In this document: positions 37,667-39,029 of the stretch, piece after piece
Position numbering within the stretch: position 1 is the stretch's first letter
Layout: each line of letters opens with the position of its first letter
Assembly: GCA_018242255.1 (NCBI GenBank)
Contig: JAFECH010000005.1
Location: 1 to 39,029 of the forward strand
Direction: 5' to 3'
DNA: 39,029 nt
Source: Pseudomonadota bacterium
Lineage (GTDB): Bacteria > Pseudomonadota > Alphaproteobacteria > Rhizobiales > Hyphomicrobiaceae
Position numbers and translations under genes: made by a program
Notes under the pieces: model-generated
What the model saw: the letters and a program-made list of their open reading frames with translations, nothing else
Told to the model about the DNA's origin: nothing
Databases searched by the model: none

Positions 37667-38092
37667 TCAATAGCTCTGCTGTACGAAACTCTCTGGCGTT
37701 CCGTCTTCAGGGTTGACGAAGATGATATCCTTGGGATCGCGCCGTGGCGTATCAACCGAAAGAAACACCACTGGTCCTTCAAGGATATCTGGGAGCGCAT
37801 GAACCGTTCCCTTCTCAAAGAACAATAGCTGACCGGGACGGAATTCCGCAATCGTCGCCGGATCCTTCATCCAGAACGTGCCGCGCCCCGAAAACACGTA
37901 GAGATACTCGTCGCATGTCGCGTGATAGTGCGGCGGCGTCGCCTTATAGACACGGAAAACCCGCGCACTCGCAGCCGGTTGGTCCGTGAGGTATCGGTCA
38001 ACGAGCAGCGTGGACGCCGTCTCGGGAAACGACGCTGCGACCTCGGCAATATCGAAGCGGCCTATTGTCGATGTTTCCGGCTTTGCGCTCAT
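37667..38092 (-). CDS. Cupin-domain protein (cytoplasmic)
   Basis: A 141-residue single-domain cupin without a signal peptide. Motif 1 is PPHYHATCDEYLYVFSGRG (two His and the Glu, then the Gly), and motif 2 is PGQLLFFEKGTVHALP (last His). The metal site is therefore complete. The C-terminal part (DTPRRDPKDIIFVNPEDG) resembles the small cupins often annotated as oxygenase-like or sugar-binding proteins of unknown substrate. The start at 38092 has GAGG 9 bases upstream. It is the first gene of a likely cupin-ggt-thiO unit; a shared role, for example in glutathione or amino-acid handling, cannot be shown from sequence. Confidence 0.82.
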   Translation of the reverse strand: MSAKPETSTIGRFDIAEVAASFPETASTLLVDRYLTDQPAASARVFRVYKATPPHYHATCDEYLYVFSGRGTFWMKDPATIAEFRPGQLLFFEKGTVHALPDILEGPVVFLSVDTPRRDPKDIIFVNPEDGTPESFVQQSY

Positions 38093-38255
38093 GAATAGAA
38101 CCTCGAGTTTTTCGGGTCTCGACGCTGCGCTGGCAGTGGCAAATCCGGCACGCGGCGCGATTCCTTTGTTTATGCCACGACGAGAGTGGCTGTCTTTCGA
38201 ATGTGCTCCCACTAGGTTCCGGCCGGGGAGACCCATTTTCGATCTGGAGGGGCAA

Positions 38256-38513
38256 ATGCGCTCATTGAAACTCGGGTTCGCAGTCGCTGCAGTAACGTGT
38301 GCACTTTCCGTATCAGCCCAGGCCGGTAGTTGCGTCAGAGTTGCAGCGGTCGGAGACGGCCTGACCCACGACCTCGCCGTTATCATGTCGACCCACGGTC
38401 TCGCGAACATCATCGAGGGCAAGGGCCGCACCGGCAAAGGCCCGGTTCACACCAAGTGTGTGCCCGGCACGTTCGGCACCCAATGCACGTCCTGGCAGAA
38501 CGCCTGCAACTAA
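38256..38513 (+). CDS. Small cysteine-containing secreted protein, function unknown
   Basis: An 85-residue protein with a clear signal peptide (LGFAVAAVTCALSVSAQA) and a mature part of about 60 residues. The mature part carries four cysteines (SCVR, TKCVP, TQCTS, NACN), suggesting two disulfide bonds in the periplasm. GGAGG lies 5 bases before the ATG at 38256, a strong ribosome site. The mature sequence is rich in Gly and Thr. I do not recognise a named family. It is divergent from the cupin gene, with a 163-base spacer between the two starts, and is followed by about 450 bases without a gene. Confidence 0.72.
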   Translation: MRSLKLGFAVAAVTCALSVSAQAGSCVRVAAVGDGLTHDLAVIMSTHGLANIIEGKGRTGKGPVHTKCVPGTFGTQCTSWQNACN

Positions 38514-38964
38514 GCTGTCGCTACCGAGCTGACCAACGTCATCGCGCGGCCGATTTCATCAATTTGCTTTGCGCGATGATGTTTCACGCTTGGCGGTCGG
38601 GTCGAGGCAGAGTTTTTGCCACTCAACGGCAATCCATGCTGAACGACCGTACCAAAACGGACGCGCCGTCTCGCCACCTGCATTCGCATTTTGTTCCCCG
38701 TCCAGTGCCGTCGAGACCGGCACTGGTTCAGACAAAGAACGAACATCCACTGCTGCCGTCATCGAACCGCAACACGCAGTGCGAAAATTTCGAAAACGCG
38801 TGGAAAGTCAGGGATCCGAGCACAATCGAAAGCTCACTGTGACTTCCCTGCTCTGCCGGTAAAAACGGTCGTGAACTATACCGGCTCTTCATAATTCGGC
38901 GCACAGGATGATCGCCCGTTCTGTGCATTGTTAACTATTGTTGCCAAACCGGAGCATCCCCCCG
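38514..38964. other. Gene-free region with a 9-bp inverted repeat
   Basis: CCAGTGCCG (38702-38710) and CGGCACTGG (38718-38726) form a perfect 9-bp hairpin with a 7-base loop, with no T-run on either side. The open frames across this stretch lack ribosome sites and their compositions look non-coding. A promoter for the gene starting at 38965 should lie in the last 100 bases, which are more AT-rich. Confidence 0.4.
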
Positions 38965-39029
38965 ATGAATCTGACACGACGCCTCAGCGGATTAGCCCTC
39001 GCCGCCCTCATCATGGCTGGCGGACTGAT
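38965..39029 (+). CDS. N-terminal fragment of an exported protein
   Basis: The frame starts MNLTRRLSGLALAALIMAGG and runs off the right edge. The two arginines followed by a hydrophobic stretch look like a signal peptide. GGAG lies 10 bases upstream. Nothing of the mature protein is visible, so the function cannot be given. Confidence 0.6.
   Translation, partial: MNLTRRLSGLALAALIMAGGL

Noticed and set aside
38569-38862. A 97-codon plus-strand frame and a 78-codon minus-strand frame after the small secreted protein
   Set aside because: Neither has a ribosome site, signal peptide, domain or coding-like composition.

Overview
The window looks like chromosome from a Hyphomicrobiales (Rhizobiales) alphaproteobacterium, most likely close to Hyphomicrobium. 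The signs are the gene families present (GapR/DUF2312, DUF1244, DUF1036, CpdR, a cysteine-free ribosomal protein L36, a three-domain LplT-PlsC-ligase protein), a high GC content, CTTGAC-type promoters, and a glycerate 2-kinase of the kind used in the serine cycle of methylotrophs. The genus is an inference from gene content and remembered synteny. Almost everything is single-copy core metabolism. I see no insertion sequence, prophage, CRISPR array, rRNA or plasmid-type gene.

Positions 1-9300 hold a block of core genes: the start of gapR, DUF1244, gckA, DUF1036 and pyk (glycerate to 2-phosphoglycerate, then PEP to pyruvate), a DUF4336 protein, a TPR lipoprotein-like/secreted protein, rpmJ, a secreted cupin, tRNA-Val(GAC), cpdR and an N-formylglutamate amidohydrolase. 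The 565-base gap after the amidohydrolase carries two tandem copies of what looks like a small RNA gene, with an exposed CCUCCC anti-Shine-Dalgarno stretch and its own terminator. Positions 9300-18530 carry a histidinol-phosphatase-type IMPase protein, an alpha/beta hydrolase, a small heat-shock protein behind a sigma32-like promoter and a ROSE-type RNA thermometer, and the glutamate synthase pair gltB-gltD.

Positions 18530-25650 are envelope and sugar-nucleotide genes: an EamA permease, a DUF459 SGNH-fold protein that has lost its catalytic residues, an MltB-type lytic transglycosylase, galE, galU and kdsD (arabinose-5-phosphate isomerase for Kdo). Positions 25650-29450 carry the NfeD/SPFH membrane pair, hemH and a CHAD protein.

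Positions 29560-38100 are a thiamine thiazole cluster read on the minus strand (thiO, thiS, thiG, thiE). It is split by a large oppositely oriented aas-like gene whose 3' end overlaps that of thiO by 42 bases. Upstream of thiO lie ggt and a second cupin gene, apparently in the same transcription unit. The window ends with a small cysteine-containing secreted protein and the first codons of another exported protein.

The observations most worth a second look are the tandem anti-SD small RNAs, the heat-shock thermometer, the predicted pseudo-hydrolase, the structured leaders at rpmJ and at the TPR gene, and the split thi cluster. All calls come from reading the sequence without database searches.
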